This document shows, piece after piece, positions 11,094 through 23,520 of a DNA stretch of 64,000 nucleotides; the first letter of the stretch is position 1; the number at the start of each line of letters is the position of its first letter. Location of the stretch: positions 22,772,589 to 22,836,588 of the forward strand of contig OY365819.1 of the NCBI GenBank assembly GCA_959347315.1, written 5' to 3'. The position numbers and the translations under genes were made by a program. Below the pieces are notes generated by a model that saw only the letters and a list, made by a program, of their open reading frames with translations, ran no database searches and was not told the origin of the DNA. The stretch is from Bimastos eiseni. Its lineage: Eukaryota; Annelida; Clitellata; Crassiclitellata; Lumbricidae.

Positions 11094-11276
11094 ATCCCTC
11101 TGGTAATTCCATCATTCGTGTTCCTGGCCTCGATATTTCTGGTCTTTGTTCCGATAATCACAAATCCACAAATCGAATTTCTGTTTGCCGTTGTATTCAT
11201 CGTGGCTGGATTTATATTCTATATACCATTTGTTGTCTTCAAAGTGAGGTTTAGCTGCACACGTACGTATCCATGA
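11094..11276 (+). CDS. Gene A terminal exon: TM11-TM12 and stop
   Basis: From acceptor GTTTTAG the exon reads IPLVIPSFVFLASIFLVFVP, ITNPQIEFLFAVVF and a last helix, then VRFSCTRTYP and TGA: 60 codons plus stop. Gene B's terminal exon is 59 codons plus stop with the same layout. A cryptic donor (AAAGTGAGG) could allow an alternative tail, but reading through to the stop matches the paralogue. Confidence 0.8.
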   Translation: MPLVIPSFVFLASIFLVFVPIITNPQIEFLFAVVFIVAGFIFYIPFVVFKVRFSCTRTYP

Positions 11277-13265
11277 TATTCACAAAATCGAACTTGTAAG
11301 TTTGATGTAACTTTTGAACCATTTATTACTAATGATGCTGAAATGCAGTAATGCAGCTGGTAAGTAAAAATTGGTGATGCTCTATTTTACTGGATTTGCA
11401 TACTGAATACACCACTAAGTTCTTCGTGAGATGCATCTTAATCTTCAGCAATTCAGTCGCCAAAGACCACACGCATTTTGGATTGTTACGTTCTGAAACC
11501 AGCTCCCATTTTGACTATTCTGTTACCTATTCGAAGCAGTGATGGTGATGGTGATGACGATGACGATGACGATGATGATAATGATAATGAAGATGATGAT
11601 GAGAAGGAGGATAATGACCAGATAATTGCATTTGTAAAATTTGTGTATTTCATTATTTAGATTATATTACTACATTTTTTCAACTCTACCTGCAAGTGTT
11701 GAAACCAAAAGATAAGTCTGTTTAATTGAAACAGCGGATGTGCAAAAAAACCCAAAAGGATTCGTCCATGGACCACGATCCCTGACAAAAGTACCTCATC
11801 CAAGATCATCCAACATTCGAATTTTCTTCTGTTAAAGCGTCATAAAATGTTTATATAAAAATTATGAGTTAAGTCAGGTTTATGTTGCTTATGCTTATAT
11901 TGTACAGCTTGAGATGCTGTCGAGACGTTGCTATAGAAATGACAGTTTATTAATGGGCAGCTAGCAGTTTTATGGACTCCATCTTTGTCCATTTCTTCAG
12001 CTTCTCAATCGCATGTTCTATGCGCCAATTTCGTCAATGTCACAATGTTGGTGCATTTGATGCATGCACGAAATTGATGTATGCACAAAATGTCTGACCT
12101 TGGGACATTGAAGACATATGTCAATGGGAGATAAGAAGCTGACCTTACTAAATATATACGTATCACGACAAGGAGAAGAAAAGGTATGCCCTTTCTCCCG
12201 GTGCTATTATGATCTGCCTGATTAGTCTGTTTTTGTTTTTATTCCACAAACGTGTCCAACAGAACCGCAGCTTATTCCAATAACTGTTGTACGATGTTTT
12301 TATTGCTCTGTAGTCTTCAACGCACATCCCTGTTTTTAAGTTTATGATTCTGCCGTTTATAATTTATAAATAAAAATGTCTTAACATTGCTTTGTTCAAT
12401 GAGACTCAAAGCTTTTCATTGAAAATCATCTTCTGTCCGCCATTTTCCTGTGTGAGCAGGTCTGTATGGTATTAAGATTTTGATTGATGTTTGAGAAAAA
12501 GCTTTGTTGCTCCTGTGCCGTGTATATGAAATATTCAATTGGACCGAAACACGACTCCTGCAATATATATAATGCGATTGTACGCTTAGAATTCAATTGC
12601 ACGCGATGTACCGAGAAGTGAATTGAGCTGCGGTCGTCGCACAGTTGTGTCATGCAGAAGAAAACCCAACGAGTCTACGTGGGTTTCCACCTCCCGTTCG
12701 AGACGTTTCAAACACATGGTTGCGGTTCCAGTTTGATGAGTGTATCGCATGATAAAATGACAAGAAGCATTCCACACTGACAACCTGGCTCCCGCTTCTA
12801 GAACCTGTATCCCACAGTACTTCCAATTCAGCTTGCGAAATGGTGTTTTTATGAGGCCATGTTCTCTAAATGTTCAACACGGCGCCCTTTGCTCGAAACA
12901 CGTTGATTCTTTAGTCGACCTCGCTCATCGCGGTGTTATTTTAAGTCTGCGAATCATCGAGCTGACGCTATGCACAGGGCGTCCTGTTCTCCGTTTGTGA
13001 GCACGCTCTATTCCCTACAGGATCAGACGTGTTTGTTGAACCTAGTAGCACCGCGACCGTCCATATATGACGACAGCAACTTGCAGGTTCTCTTTGTCAT
13101 TAGTGTTCGATTAATCACACACTGAACACGTAACATATAGAGAACACCTTAGGTATATTGTGTTGTGATAACAGCAAAACAAAAGCATCAACATATAAGC
13201 ATTAAATTTTAACAAAGACGAAAGTAATTTAAATAACAATGACCCGCTTTTGTAGGTTAATTTAG
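11277..13265. other. Intergenic region after gene A
   Basis: Downstream of gene A's stop. It holds a short GATGAC-rich tract (11539-11620). An AATAAA at about 12365 is a possible but unproven poly(A) signal. No coding signature was recognised. Confidence 0.4.
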
Positions 13266-13640
13266 CATACTGAATAGGAGTAGAAATTCCTCTGGAACGC
13301 CATCTTGGATTTTGGAACACCAGCTTGGATTTTGTAAATTTTGTTGCCTCTCAGCTTGATATGAAGCATTTCCACCATACAATTAATGCTAATAGAGAAA
13401 TGACAGCCATTTTGAACGTCATCTTGAATTTTGGAATGACCTCAGAGGGATTTTCTGATACTTTCAACTAATATTATTCTAGCTATCCCGAAAATTCATA
13501 ATGGTATGAGCAATTTCCACTAAAAAGTTAATGTAAGGAAAAAATTATTGCCATTTTGGACGTCATCTTGGATTTTGGAATATGCCCAAGAGGAATTTTT
13601 GGAGCTAACCTGAAAAATTCAGCTTGTTATCATACATTTC
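13266..13640. repeat. Diverged tandem repeat with CCATCTTGGATTTTGGAA units
   Basis: The motif GCCATTTTGGACGTCATCTT followed by GGATTTTGGAA recurs near 13296, 13411 and 13552, spaced 115-141 bp, each followed by a similar CTGAAAATTCA...ATTTCCAC block. Confidence 0.65.
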
Positions 13641-14560
13641 CACTGTTTATATATGCTCTTGGACTAGCTGTTTATGCTATGTAATGTATTACTGGACCAG
13701 CGACATTTGTCAATATTATCTTGGGAACATAATGACGAATTAATGCTTAAAATGTCTATTGATTAGATTAGACAAACAAGCAATTAATTATGCTCACACC
13801 ACAATAAATACACATTTATTGTGGAAATCAACCTATTCTGGTGACCTTTTCAACAGTCAATAAAACTGTTCGACATTGAACGCTTGTGCAATGTTTCTGT
13901 AATCCGTCGAAGTGCAGTTATTGGATAATAAAGGTCCTAAGATGTGGATATGATTGTGAATAAAGAAGAAATAATTACTAATTACGAATAACACACGAAT
14001 TATATAGCACTACGTTGTTTTACGGTACACTCCTCTAAACGCTTTTTAATTGATTGAAAGTATTTTCGACTCGTCGTCAGGATATATAACATTATCATAA
14101 ATTTATTAATTTAGCATGAGTAAACATTAAATGAAGGCAATAATATTGATGACAATTATGTCGACAACTGTTAGAACCTAGCAATTCTTCTCAGTCCAGC
14201 GACTGCTTGGGCTTTGCGATTTGCAGGTAGAGTTGTAGAAACATCGTGATATACTCTGCAAGCATAAAGACAACAAGCGTTGGATATTAGGTAACATGCC
14301 TCATTCAATTTGTTGTTTCCCAGACATCCAATTACTTGCATCCATATCTGTATTTGCATAATTAGTTTAGTGCGCCATCTATTCAAACCTTTTATCAGTT
14401 GCCAGAACTGACTTTAGTGTGCCATTTGTGTCGGGTCTTGCACGATGTCAACGAATATCTTTACGGATATTGATGGACTTCAATATCCGTAAAGAAGTTC
14501 AGAAAAGTGAGAGTGACACATTGTAAATAATCGAGGCTTTAGGAATTGTCATATATACAA
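13641..14560. other. Intergenic AT-rich sequence
   Basis: No gene or known repeat recognised. A perfect 16-bp hairpin lies at 14458-14495. Confidence 0.4.
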
Positions 14561-14564
14561 TTAA

Positions 14565-14822
14565 GTAAGTAAGTAAGTAAAGTAAGAATATTCCTTATTA
14601 GACTACCAGCAAACGCACGGTAGCTTACAAAATGTATAAACAATAGTATAAAATTAAAATTCTCGTCTTGACAAATATACAAATGCTAACAGAAATTGCA
14701 AATAGACAAAATGTGTCAGCAATGGGATTCTAATAAACTAGTCTTTTAGTCTCATATACAAAGAAATCTGGATAACGCAGTTCAATGTGTGTCTAAACAT
14801 ACAAGTTTCATGTGTATAGTGT
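14565..14822 (-). mobile_element. Second 3' end of the CR1/L2-like LINE
   Basis: It shares GTAAGAATATTC...TTAGACTACCAGCAAA and ACAAAGAAATCTGGATAACG with the start and middle of the neighbouring LINE. It ends in a short (TAAG)n tail at about 14565-14585. It is a truncated copy in tandem with the main one. Confidence 0.6.
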
Positions 14823-14824
14823 AA

Positions 14825-17160
14825 TTTAAGTAAGTGAGTAAGAATATTCTATATTAGACTACCAGCAAATACATAACAGCTTAAAATTTCAAACAAAAAG
14901 TCAAATAACATTCGCTAGATGAAAGATCTTTTTTCAAAGGTATCGACTCCAGGTAGGATGAGGTCATGTGGCCTGGGTCGCATGTTGTAAGGGGCGATCT
15001 TACGAGGAGGGAGCAGGTCATGAAGGACGTGACATGGATTCAACAGAGCTGAGCGGAAGAGAGCCAAGTCAGCTTTGGAGCAGTGCTTTTCAAAAGAAGG
15101 CACATTAGCGGGAAGGAAGCCAGAACGGGTCAGTTTTCTTAGAACACCATTTAGGCGATTTTGCTCCTGTACATTGGCAAATCCCCACCAAACGGGAGAG
15201 GCATAAAGTAGTCGTGCTAGGGTGGTAGCACGAACAACATCAAACAATCGATGCCCATGGGCAACTAAAACACGTAGAGCGAACATGTACAAAGAAATCT
15301 GGATAACGCAGTAAGGTTGCTGTAAGGCCTGACAGAGGCCTGACAGGCCGGTCGAGTAACAATCATTTCTTTATATTTAGAATGGTTTAATTTAAGATTG
15401 CTAATACTAGTCAAGATATGGTCAAGTTCAGATAGTTATACTTTTAATGTAGGAAGCTGGAATCAATAAGTAACTATCATCAGCATATTTTGAAAGACGA
15501 TTGCCACTATATCTAGATTTAAGGTTGGAAATGGCGACGACAAAGTGCATGGGTCTCAATCCTGAGTCTTGAACTATTTAGTGCAATGTTTACGCTCATG
15601 CAAGAGGGCGAGGACCCAATTACACAATAAATCTGGAATAGGTTGGGCTGCTAATTGATCTGCAAAGCGTTCGTGTCTAACTGTATCAAAACCCTTACTG
15701 AAATCAAGAGAGATGAGTCTAACATAGGGTTCCAATTTAAGCATTGGTAGGAGTTCACGTGTTATGGAGATCAATACAGCGGAAGTAGACTCGAACGGGC
15801 GGAAAGCAAATTGGTCGGTGAAGATCCGGTTAGAGCTGGGGTCAGTAATAAAAGAGTAAAAGTACCTGTGCACAACCATTTTTCCCAAAATGTGTGAGAG
15901 GATGCAGGTGATGGATATAGGTCTAAAGTCAAATTCTATGAGAGTGCTGGAAATCTTGGGTATGGGGGTTAACATGCTGAGGCGCCACTGTAAAGGAGCG
16001 TAAGAGTTGGTAAGAGAACATGTAAACAGGTCAGCGACAGGTTGAGCCAAGAGATGTGCAGATATCAACCATAAGGGTAGACCATTTAGGGCCAGTGGAA
16101 TTGCCTTTTACAGTTGCAAGGGCTTTATATACATCATAAGGATCAAAATAAACAACATCGGCCTGTGAAGCTGTTTGTTTAGGGAGAGGTATGATATAAC
16201 AACACGGATCTATGAAGATGTTCATGTAGTGATGGTTGAGTGATGATGCTGTGATAGACCCGATGTTGTTAGCGACCATGACCGAGTGGTCTCCATCCCT
16301 CAAGACGGCGAACTTCTGTCCACAAACGATGTACGAAGTCATATAAGGCGGGTCTTTATTGCGTATTGTAACTTAACTGAGGGGGAAGAAACGGTCCAAC
16401 ACTGAATCGATTGTCGTGTAAAATTCAGTGAATACGGCATTCGGAGAGTGGTCTAGATCAGATGTGCTCCACGGATGATCCTCGAGGTAGGTATGCGTCC
16501 AGGCGTGCGTAGTCGGAAACTTCTCGTGGTTCTGTCAGCATGATTCAAGGCTGTTGATTCAAACGGGCGCAAGGCTGCATTAGCGACAGGGTAGCTCAAA
16601 ACAGCAGGGTGCTTCGTGACAACGAAGACAAGATGATGGTGGCGTCGCAAGTGTATAAAAGGCTCTCAGATGAGTAAATGCGATCAAGAGGGTGCCCCGC
16701 ATGAGTTGGACCTTCAAATTGGGGGAAAAGGCATTTGAATGGCGGATGAAAGTAATTGGTTAAAATCCCAAAGCAGGATCTCGATAGGGTTACTTGCACG
16801 ACGATGAATTTCTTCGATAGTCGTATCGATGGTAGATAGAAGATTTTCAACATCGTATCTTGGTTTGTAGTGGATGTAGTGATGCAGCGATTTGAGACGG
16901 TAGCAGTAATCCAGAGCAATTCGAACTCAGCAGCATATGTTTTTACTGGTTCAAAGATGGTAAGTTTAAGAGCATGTCGCCATTTACTGGCGATGCCATC
17001 CCCTTTACGTCTAACTCTGTCTCTGCTGAAGAGACCATCCGATATACCACCCGGGAATGCTGAAGGAAATGTCAAGATGGTAAGGTTTCAATCAGCTTTC
17101 GACGAGGACAACACTGTCAGGGTTGAAAGCAAGAACGTCGGCCTTCATGTGGTCTAAGGC
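14825..17160 (-). mobile_element. CR1/L2-like LINE, near full length but decayed
   Basis: The - strand, 5' to 3': APE endonuclease (RDRVRRKGDGIAS, LKLTIFEPVKTYAAEFELLW, WDFNQL; about 17140-16730), a linker, RT with ISITCILSHILGKMVVHRYF, DQFAFRP and LDFSKGFDTVRH (16068-15574), a deletion, and the C-terminal thumb region LLYASPVWWGFANVQEQNRL (15292-14915). The GDFN Asp/Gly step reads WDFN. Several frameshifts and an RT deletion (YxDD region missing) make it inactive. It lies between the two SLC7 genes. Confidence 0.82.
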
Positions 17161-17744
17161 GTTTGGTTTAGCGATGCTGGTCATGTTCAATAAAAGTAAA
17201 GTATGTCAGGGTGTCATTGGGTTCCATTATTATTTATTTGACGCAATGTTCTTAAGGTTATTGGCGAATTTGATTTAATTATTCTGTCGAGTAGAACAAG
17301 GAATTTCTGTTCTGAAATGATTTAGGATTAGTCGCAAAAGACGTTGACGATCAGTGGATTGAGGCCATTGTCCGACCAGGATGGCGTGATAAAATAGTTA
17401 ATTTAAAACACCAGATTGAAGCACCTTCGATACCCCCGATATTTTTCTACATCTCATATTCATGTGCATATAATCGTTATTGTTGCACTCCTTTTGATTT
17501 ATAATGTTACGACAAGTTTAGTACTTCTAATCAATTACTGGTTACAAACTTTCATTTATTTCAACTTTCAGGGAGATTACAGATGAAAATCTGAAATCAA
17601 TGCTCGCATTACATAAATATAACGATATAGTAAAAGAGTAGTAGAGACTACGTAAACACCTACGCGAACTTTGGAAATATGCGTGCCTGCAGTTTTAACA
17701 TGTAAACAAAGTATGACTACCAATCAAAACATATCCATTATATG
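17161..17744. other. Intergenic region after gene B's stop
   Basis: Would hold gene B's 3' UTR. TTTATT at about 17222 is a possible poly(A) signal on the - strand. Nothing else was recognised. Confidence 0.35.
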
Positions 17745-17924
17745 TCAATGCTCACTCATGCATCCGAGATGAAGTTTGAAAAACACGAATGGAATATATA
17801 GAACGTATCCGATGGCAACAAATATGGCTGCGTAGAGAAACTCAATCTGTGGATCCGCAATTATTGGAACGACGACGATGAAGATTGCGGCCAGTAAAAC
17901 AATTATTGGAATTATAATCGGAAT
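17745..17924 (-). CDS. Gene B terminal exon: TM11-TM12 and stop
   Basis: From acceptor TATTTTTAG: IPIIIPIIVLLAAIFIVVVP, IIADPQIEFLYAAIFVAIGY, VLYIPFVFF, then KLHLGCMSEH and TGA. 59 codons plus stop, against 60 in gene A. Confidence 0.83.
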   Translation of the reverse strand: MPIIIPIIVLLAAIFIVVVPIIADPQIEFLYAAIFVAIGYVLYIPFVFFKLHLGCMSEH

Positions 17925-18318
17925 CTAAAAATAGTAAACAACTATCACCTGATTAGATCTACTTCGTAGACACTCTCTTCCTGGTTCTAGTGGATGCTGA
18001 TAGGAATCAAAACACACTTAGGGTGTTCACAGCAATAGAGCAGAAAATTCCTGCTAGGGCCTTAGGTCCGAAGCTGCGGTACTTGACTCATTAACCTACA
18101 CATTGCTCTCGAACAAGGCGCACGTATCCATGGAAGCGATTTAGAAAATGTGAGAGACAAAGCACGAGTTTCAAAGCTTAATAAAATTAAAAATCGTATA
18201 TCATGCAAACTGGTATAAAAGCTGCATAAAAGTATTTGTTAATGTATGAGTTAATATAATTGCAGATCCAAATTCCAAAGGTATGAAAAGACAACGTCGT
18301 TGCTTCAGCTGTGATTAC

Positions 18319-18474
18319 CTTTACAGGCCGTGGCAAGTCCTTGTATTTCTTGTGGTATCTGAAGATAATAAGAGACACCATGTTCATTCCGTAGAAGATC
18401 CACTTGATGAAGCTAATGAAATTCACGAGACTATTGATATTTCCAGATATTGCAAATACGATGGAGATAATAAT
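18319..18474 (-). CDS. Gene B exon: TM9-TM10
   Basis: A 156-bp phase-0 exon from TTCTTTGTCAG to GTAATC. It reads IIISIVFAISGNINSLVNF, SFIKWIFYGMNMVSLIIFRY and KDLPRPVK, with the conserved RP(V/I)K end of TM10. Confidence 0.86.
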
Positions 18475-20150
18475 CTGACAAAGAAAACATTGTATTAAAT
18501 TATATCTTTATTACCTCTGCATTCTCCAATTCTCGATTCTCAGAAACTAAAATTCAATTTTTCGTATCTAAATCGCTCTTTATTGGGTGCCTTGGCAGAT
18601 TTTATACGAGAAAAGACATGTGGAGATTTGTGCTTTACACAGCATCTTACTTGCATCTTGCATCTTACAGGCATTTTAATGATATTACCTCACACAAATT
18701 GCAACAGAATCTTGTTCAACTGATTTATACTCAGAAACATGTGCCCTTTAACATATCAAAAGTCTCCATCCATGCAAGTGGTGGAAAGCATTGAAATCAT
18801 TGATGTAATTGAATAAGAAAAGTTCATAGGTCCCACCTGGACCCAACATATGGGCACACACACATGAAATCCAAACTAAAGGAAACATTTTGAACAGATC
18901 ATCATGTGCGGCTGAAAAACCGATTGCAGCAGCAGTATTAGATGAGCATGTAAACCGCATGACATTGAGTGCTCTGTTGCAGGGACGTTAATCTCTTCTT
19001 GATTGATGGAGGCAAAACCCCGGTCCAGAGTGTCTGGAAGGTAAGATGATCCCCTCAAGACTCAAATAATATTATTCCCTACCTATCTGTATGCTCCTGC
19101 TCTGTGTTGCATGTAGCAAATGCAAAGGACCAGCATACACAACTTAATTACAAGTTGAATGGAATGACGATGAAGATGATGACACTTAGTGGAGAATTTG
19201 AACAACCTGAAAACTAAGCAATTTGTGCTGCCTAATTTGGTACAACAATGTTGCATTAATTTAAAACGTAGAATAGGTTCACCTTGAGTTATTTGAATTA
19301 CTTTTAAATTATTTAGATCATCGATATATATCGTCTTTTGAATTCAAATGTTCTTCTGAAAATATGTGTCTCGTTAGTCATTACAATGCCCCTAAATTTT
19401 ACGATTTTTATAATACTTCAACCAGAAGTCTTGATAGAGACTTTTGATATGTTGAATAGGATACTTTTCTGTGTAAGAAGCAGTTGTTATTCTTTGTGTT
19501 GCAATTTGTGTGAGGTTGACCCAAAAATGTTCACAAAATGCCTGTACTATATGAGCACATTGAACCCTGTCGCTTATATTTTTATTGCTGTCCTCTTATA
19601 TGGACTTCTGATGAATCTCCCTTTATATGTGTCTTAGCGTGTATATGGGTATGATTTTAGTGCACGCAAATGACCTTACTGCGACGACTAGGCGAATGGA
19701 AACAAAATTATCTTCAGCTTATGAAGTATTGAATATTGTGTCGGCATTCAATGACAATGAGTCTAAGTTTAAAACTTCACACGCAACCAGAAAGTTTTGA
19801 TCCGAAGAACAATTTAAAATAATTGGTTGAAATATTTAGTGCTAACCATTCAAAACTTCTCACATTTAGAAGCGCAGATGATCTTCGTTATTGCAGTATT
19901 GAAACCACACAACGTAGTTTTTCTCAGTCTGATAAATATTTTATTATTTATATTACATTACATTGCGATCATCGGCATGACACCCTCCTGCGGTGGTGTT
20001 CACGCTCACAAGTCTATGTTTTACGACTTGGATGTCTATTGATAAAATTATCTACCATTCTCAACGCGCTGCATAGTTCTTAGCCCGAGTAGGAGGCTAA
20101 ATAAACTCCCGGATATATTAACTCTCGGCCTGTATTGTACCCGGTAGTTA
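18475..20150. other. Gene B intron with repeat fragment and unassigned ORFs
   Basis: 18985-19105 matches the core of the GACAAAA MITE family (GATGGAGGCAAAACC...GACTCAAATAAT). A 70-residue - frame at 18748-18960 and a hydrophobic + frame at 19338-19637 show no recognisable family. The expected 97-bp SLC7 exon was not found here. Confidence 0.35.
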
Positions 20151-20152
20151 TG

Positions 20153-22545
20153 GTTAGCATAAGAAAACTGCATTTTGTGAAGCAAATCTGCAATTTGGCA
20201 AGTTGTTAGAGAATATATAGGAGTGCATTTTAAGATTAAGAAGCAATTATTATCACTTCCAGCCCTCTACAATGTTAGGGCTATGAAATACACATGAAAT
20301 CTAATTTTGTTATTTACGTTAAGGGTACATTATGCTCTCACTTCTCATATCTGGCATTCTACTTTACAGAAACACATTAGACTGCAATCTATTTTTTTTT
20401 CTGACATTTACACAACTTTTGACAGCCTTTCTTGCACTTGCAGGTCATAAATTCTTGTAGTGCTTTGGAAATTTCCGGAAGTGATGACCATCGTGGAAAG
20501 CAACTGTCGCCGATCACCAGCGCAGATGGTGATCAGCAATGTAGAATATTGCTGTGTACGCATATTCTTGCAGTGATGGCAGATTCATGTGGCATACCAA
20601 GGCCTGGCCCCAGACGTGGCCACTTTGATAACATGATATCAGCGAATGCTCCATAAATACTGCAGCTGTTGGTGAATGTTGATCATGGCTCGGTTTAAGG
20701 AAGTGAACAGTTATTCGCGAGCGTCATCTAAACTATGTAGTTCGCTGTTTGCCGAATAGCACAGGACGATGACGCGTTGAAGAAGGTTAAAGACAGAATT
20801 TGGAATGCGAAAAGTAGGACAAGTGCTGCAAGGTCTCTGTCACTGCGAGGAAATGTTCCACATTAATATTTCCCACGTCCAGCGAAGAAGGAAGTGGTGT
20901 CCCATCCGGTGAATGCATGAGACCCTCGAAGCGCCACAGACTTCTCTTCTCCAAGAATTCTAGCAATCTCATGAATAGGTAAAACCTTGAAGTGTTTTCC
21001 TGACCCGAAATGTATCCACAAAGTATTAAGACCTTTCCTCTGCAAGTCGTAGTAGAACGAAACGCCAGCACCACAACATCGGTATCGACCGTTCGAATGC
21101 AGATGTCGACCAGGCCATTGAATACTACATGGCTGACGTGGACGAAGAGTCGAGAATCTGCTTCCTCATGATTGCATGGTTGAAGAGTACTGTAGTCGTT
21201 CTCAGTGTTAGCAATAACATCGCTATCAAAAGTAGAAATAGCCTCGATACTTTCAAATCTAGTGCAGGGTACGATATCTTGAGCCAGTAATGCAAAGAGT
21301 TGCGTCTCATTCGTAGAATTTCTGAGGAAATTCTTCAAATTCTTTGGAAGTTGGCCATTCGGCCGCACTTGCTTCCTTGATCCTGAACCTCTGGTGTCTC
21401 TGATGTACCAATCTCGTCTTTGCGATTTTAGACACTGTAATGTAAGATTCTGCAACTTCTGATGTAGCAACATTTGCTTTGACCAAAGCAAATGTTGAGT
21501 GTCCATCCACTCTTATCTAAGTATTTACCAAAAGCCCTGTCTATGTCTTTTCAATGTGTAGCGAACCGAAAAGAAAAAACCTTCTTCTCTCCATATGTTT
21601 ATGTGAAGTTGAATTGAATTGTTTTTGCTAATGCATACAGTGCTGATCCTGCGTGAGGACGAGTACTTGTCCTGGGTTGAGGAAACTTGTTGACTCCTTT
21701 ATGATGTCCATCCCATGCTTCAGCGTTGAAACTGGTTTAGAATCTTCGTGAAATAATGGCAACAGTGCCACTATGGATATCTGTATGTTTCTTTCCTCTT
21801 TCTGTGCATGAAATCCTGACCAAGATATTTGCTGTTTGCCACTCTCGTCAACAGAATTTTTCAGCCAATTGACATCCTGCAATTGCTCCTTTGTAATTTC
21901 ACTTACGGCTGTCATGGACTGCAGAGTAACAGCATCAGCAGGAACAGATGGCTCTTTAGTTACTAAGTATGCAGGAGGAAAATTTTCACACTATTTCAGG
22001 GATTGCTTCGACCTTTCTGCAAATGAACTATTCTAGTAGGTTACATGTTCCCTCTCACATTCTGACTTGTCAGATGTAGGATGCTGAAAGAGTGACATAC
22101 TGGTACAATGGAATGAGTACTCGCCAGTCGTGCTGGATGGATTATTTTAACACAAATTCAGAAGTTCAGACAATTATAGAGCAAGAAATGCTCATCGAAA
22201 GTGAACGATGAGCGGTTTGACCTGGTGCCTATTCAAACCGGAAGTAGACCAATTTGGCTTACTTCCGGTTTAGTCCACATGAGTCAATAATTATGTAAAT
22301 TACTGTCAGAACTTTCCTGCTAACCTCAGTGATGATTCGACTTGCATATCACGTAGAATGCTACCTTTACCAATGACGTAATAACAAAAACGTGTATTTT
22401 CATAGGCCTGACATTGTAGAGGGCTGGAACCTAGACTTAGAGTGATATCAATTGCCTCTTAATCTTAAAATGCACTCCTACATATTCTCTAACAACTTGC
22501 AAAATTACAGACTTGTTTCACGAAATGCAGTTTTCTTATGATTCA
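20153..22545 (-). mobile_element. TIR element with FEN/PIN-like protein, copy 1
   Basis: Terminal inverted repeats of about 145 bp: 20153-20305 and 22395-22545, sharing AAGAAAACTGCATTT, GTTAGAGAATATATAGGAGT and CCAGCCCTCTACAATGT. The interior encodes, on the - strand, pieces of one large ORF broken by deletions and frameshifts. It is near-identical to 47041-49255 in opposite orientation. No clear target duplication was found. The family was not identified. Confidence 0.75.
20787..21915 (-). pseudogene. Broken transposon protein with FEN/PIN-like motifs (copy 1)
   Basis: Pieces in order: ISWSGFHAQ...LLPLF...LNPGQVLVLTQDQ (21915-21628), FALVKANVATSEVAESYITV SKIAKTRLVHQ (21510-21307), then NHEEADSRLFVH...IRTVDTDVVVLAF (about 21200-21045), and in another frame LNTLWIHFGSGKHF...GSHAFTGWDTTSFFAGRGK (21045-20863). 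Seen: acidic HEEAD and DTD motifs and a later G-x-D-T-x-S-x-F-x-G-R-G-K. Inference: spacing and order resemble the E-A-D / D-x-D acidic cluster and the GCDY...GIGPK motif of FEN1/XPG-type nucleases. Frameshifts and a deletion between the first two pieces make it non-functional. Confidence 0.55.
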
Positions 22546-22574
22546 CATGGCTATGCCACACTACTAGAGGATGG

Positions 22575-22682
22575 TATGAGGGGCTTTCACCTCCGGACGT
22601 TTCACCTCCGGACGTTTCACCACTGGACGATTCACCTCTAGTAGCTTTCACCTTCTTGAAGCGTCCGGATGTGAAAGTCCGT
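22575..22682. repeat. Short tandem TTTCACCTCCGGACG units
   Basis: Several 13-16-nt units (TTTCACCTCCGGACG, TTTCACCACTGGACG) followed by an inverted version (GCGTCCGGATGTGAAAG). Small inverted-array structure directly before the fold-back arm. Confidence 0.7.
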
Positions 22683-22684
22683 GG

Positions 22685-23298
22685 AACCTATAGGATATAT
22701 TGACTCTGGAGTTAATTGGTCGTATGATAAATGCCCTGCGAACAGACACTTCCGGGGAGTTAATTCTACCCAGGACAACCTGACTGCCGGGGATTTAATC
22801 CTTCCTAGGATAAATTAACTTCCGGGGAGCTAATTCTTCCTAGGACAAATTGACTCAAATACCGAATGCAATATAGTTAATTCAAAATAGGACAAATTTA
22901 CTCCCGAGGAGTTAATCCCTCCTAGGACAAAATGACTCCCATACCTTATGCAGCAGGACAAATTGACTCGCGGGAAGTTAATTCTTCATTGGATAAATTT
23001 ATTCTCATGCCTAAGGCAATAGGGGAGTTAATTCTTAGTTGGACAAATTGATTCCCGGGGAGTTAATTCTTGTTTGAATAAATTGACTCCCAGAGCTAAT
23101 GCAATAGGAGAGTCAATTCTAAATAGAAGAAATTTACTCCCGGGGAGTTAATCCCCTCCCATATATAATTCTTCCTTAGATAAATTGACTCCCATGGTCA
23201 ATGCAACACGGAGTTAATTCTTCCTAGGACAAACTGACCCCTGGGAGTTGATTCTTCCCATGATAAATTGACTCCCACATCTAATGCAATAGGAGAGT
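22685..23298 (+). repeat. Fold-back-like repeat, forward arm (locus 2)
   Basis: About seven imperfect units of the two-part GGAGTTAATTC...GACTCCC...ATGCAATAG repeat, in the same orientation as at 5790. It starts with the same proximal sequence, ATATTGACTCTGGAGTTAAT. Confidence 0.88.
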
Positions 23299-23515
23299 TA
23301 ATTTATGTTTATGTTGTTGTAATTATTGTTACTATTATTATTGTTAATGTTTTTAGTGGAATTACTATTGTTGTTGTTGTTATTGTTATTATTATTGTTG
23401 TTATCATAGGTGTTGTTATTGCTAATAGTGTTATTGCTATTTTTATTGTTGTTATTACTGTTGTTGTTGTTGTTGTCATTGTTACTGTTATTGTTACTAT
23501 TGTTGTATATAGAAT
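23299..23515. repeat. ATTGTT-rich spacer of fold-back element (locus 2)
   Basis: Degenerate GTTATT/ATTGTT trinucleotide-rich DNA between arm and following elements; equivalent to 43035-43505 at locus 3. ORFs here are repeat artefacts. Confidence 0.8.
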
Positions 23516-23520
23516 TTACA

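Larger units (their letters stand above)
63..11276 (+). other. Gene A: SLC7-type amino-acid transporter light chain, 3' part (six exons)
   Basis: Six exons on the + strand encode the second half of a 12-TM amino-acid permease of the SLC7 light-chain (LAT/heteromeric transporter) type. Family knowledge: these proteins exchange amino acids across the plasma membrane, usually as partners of an SLC3 heavy chain. Seen here in order: the TEEIINPER segment after TM6, TM7, TM8, a cytosolic HLP...TPSPA segment, TM9-10 and TM11-12 with a stop. All junctions are GT-AG and phases match. The 5' exons (TM1-TM6) must lie left of the window. The introns hold LINE fragments, a (CCGA)n tract and fold-back repeats. 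The closest paralogue is gene B on the opposite strand. The substrate cannot be deduced, so no gene symbol is given. Confidence 0.85.
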
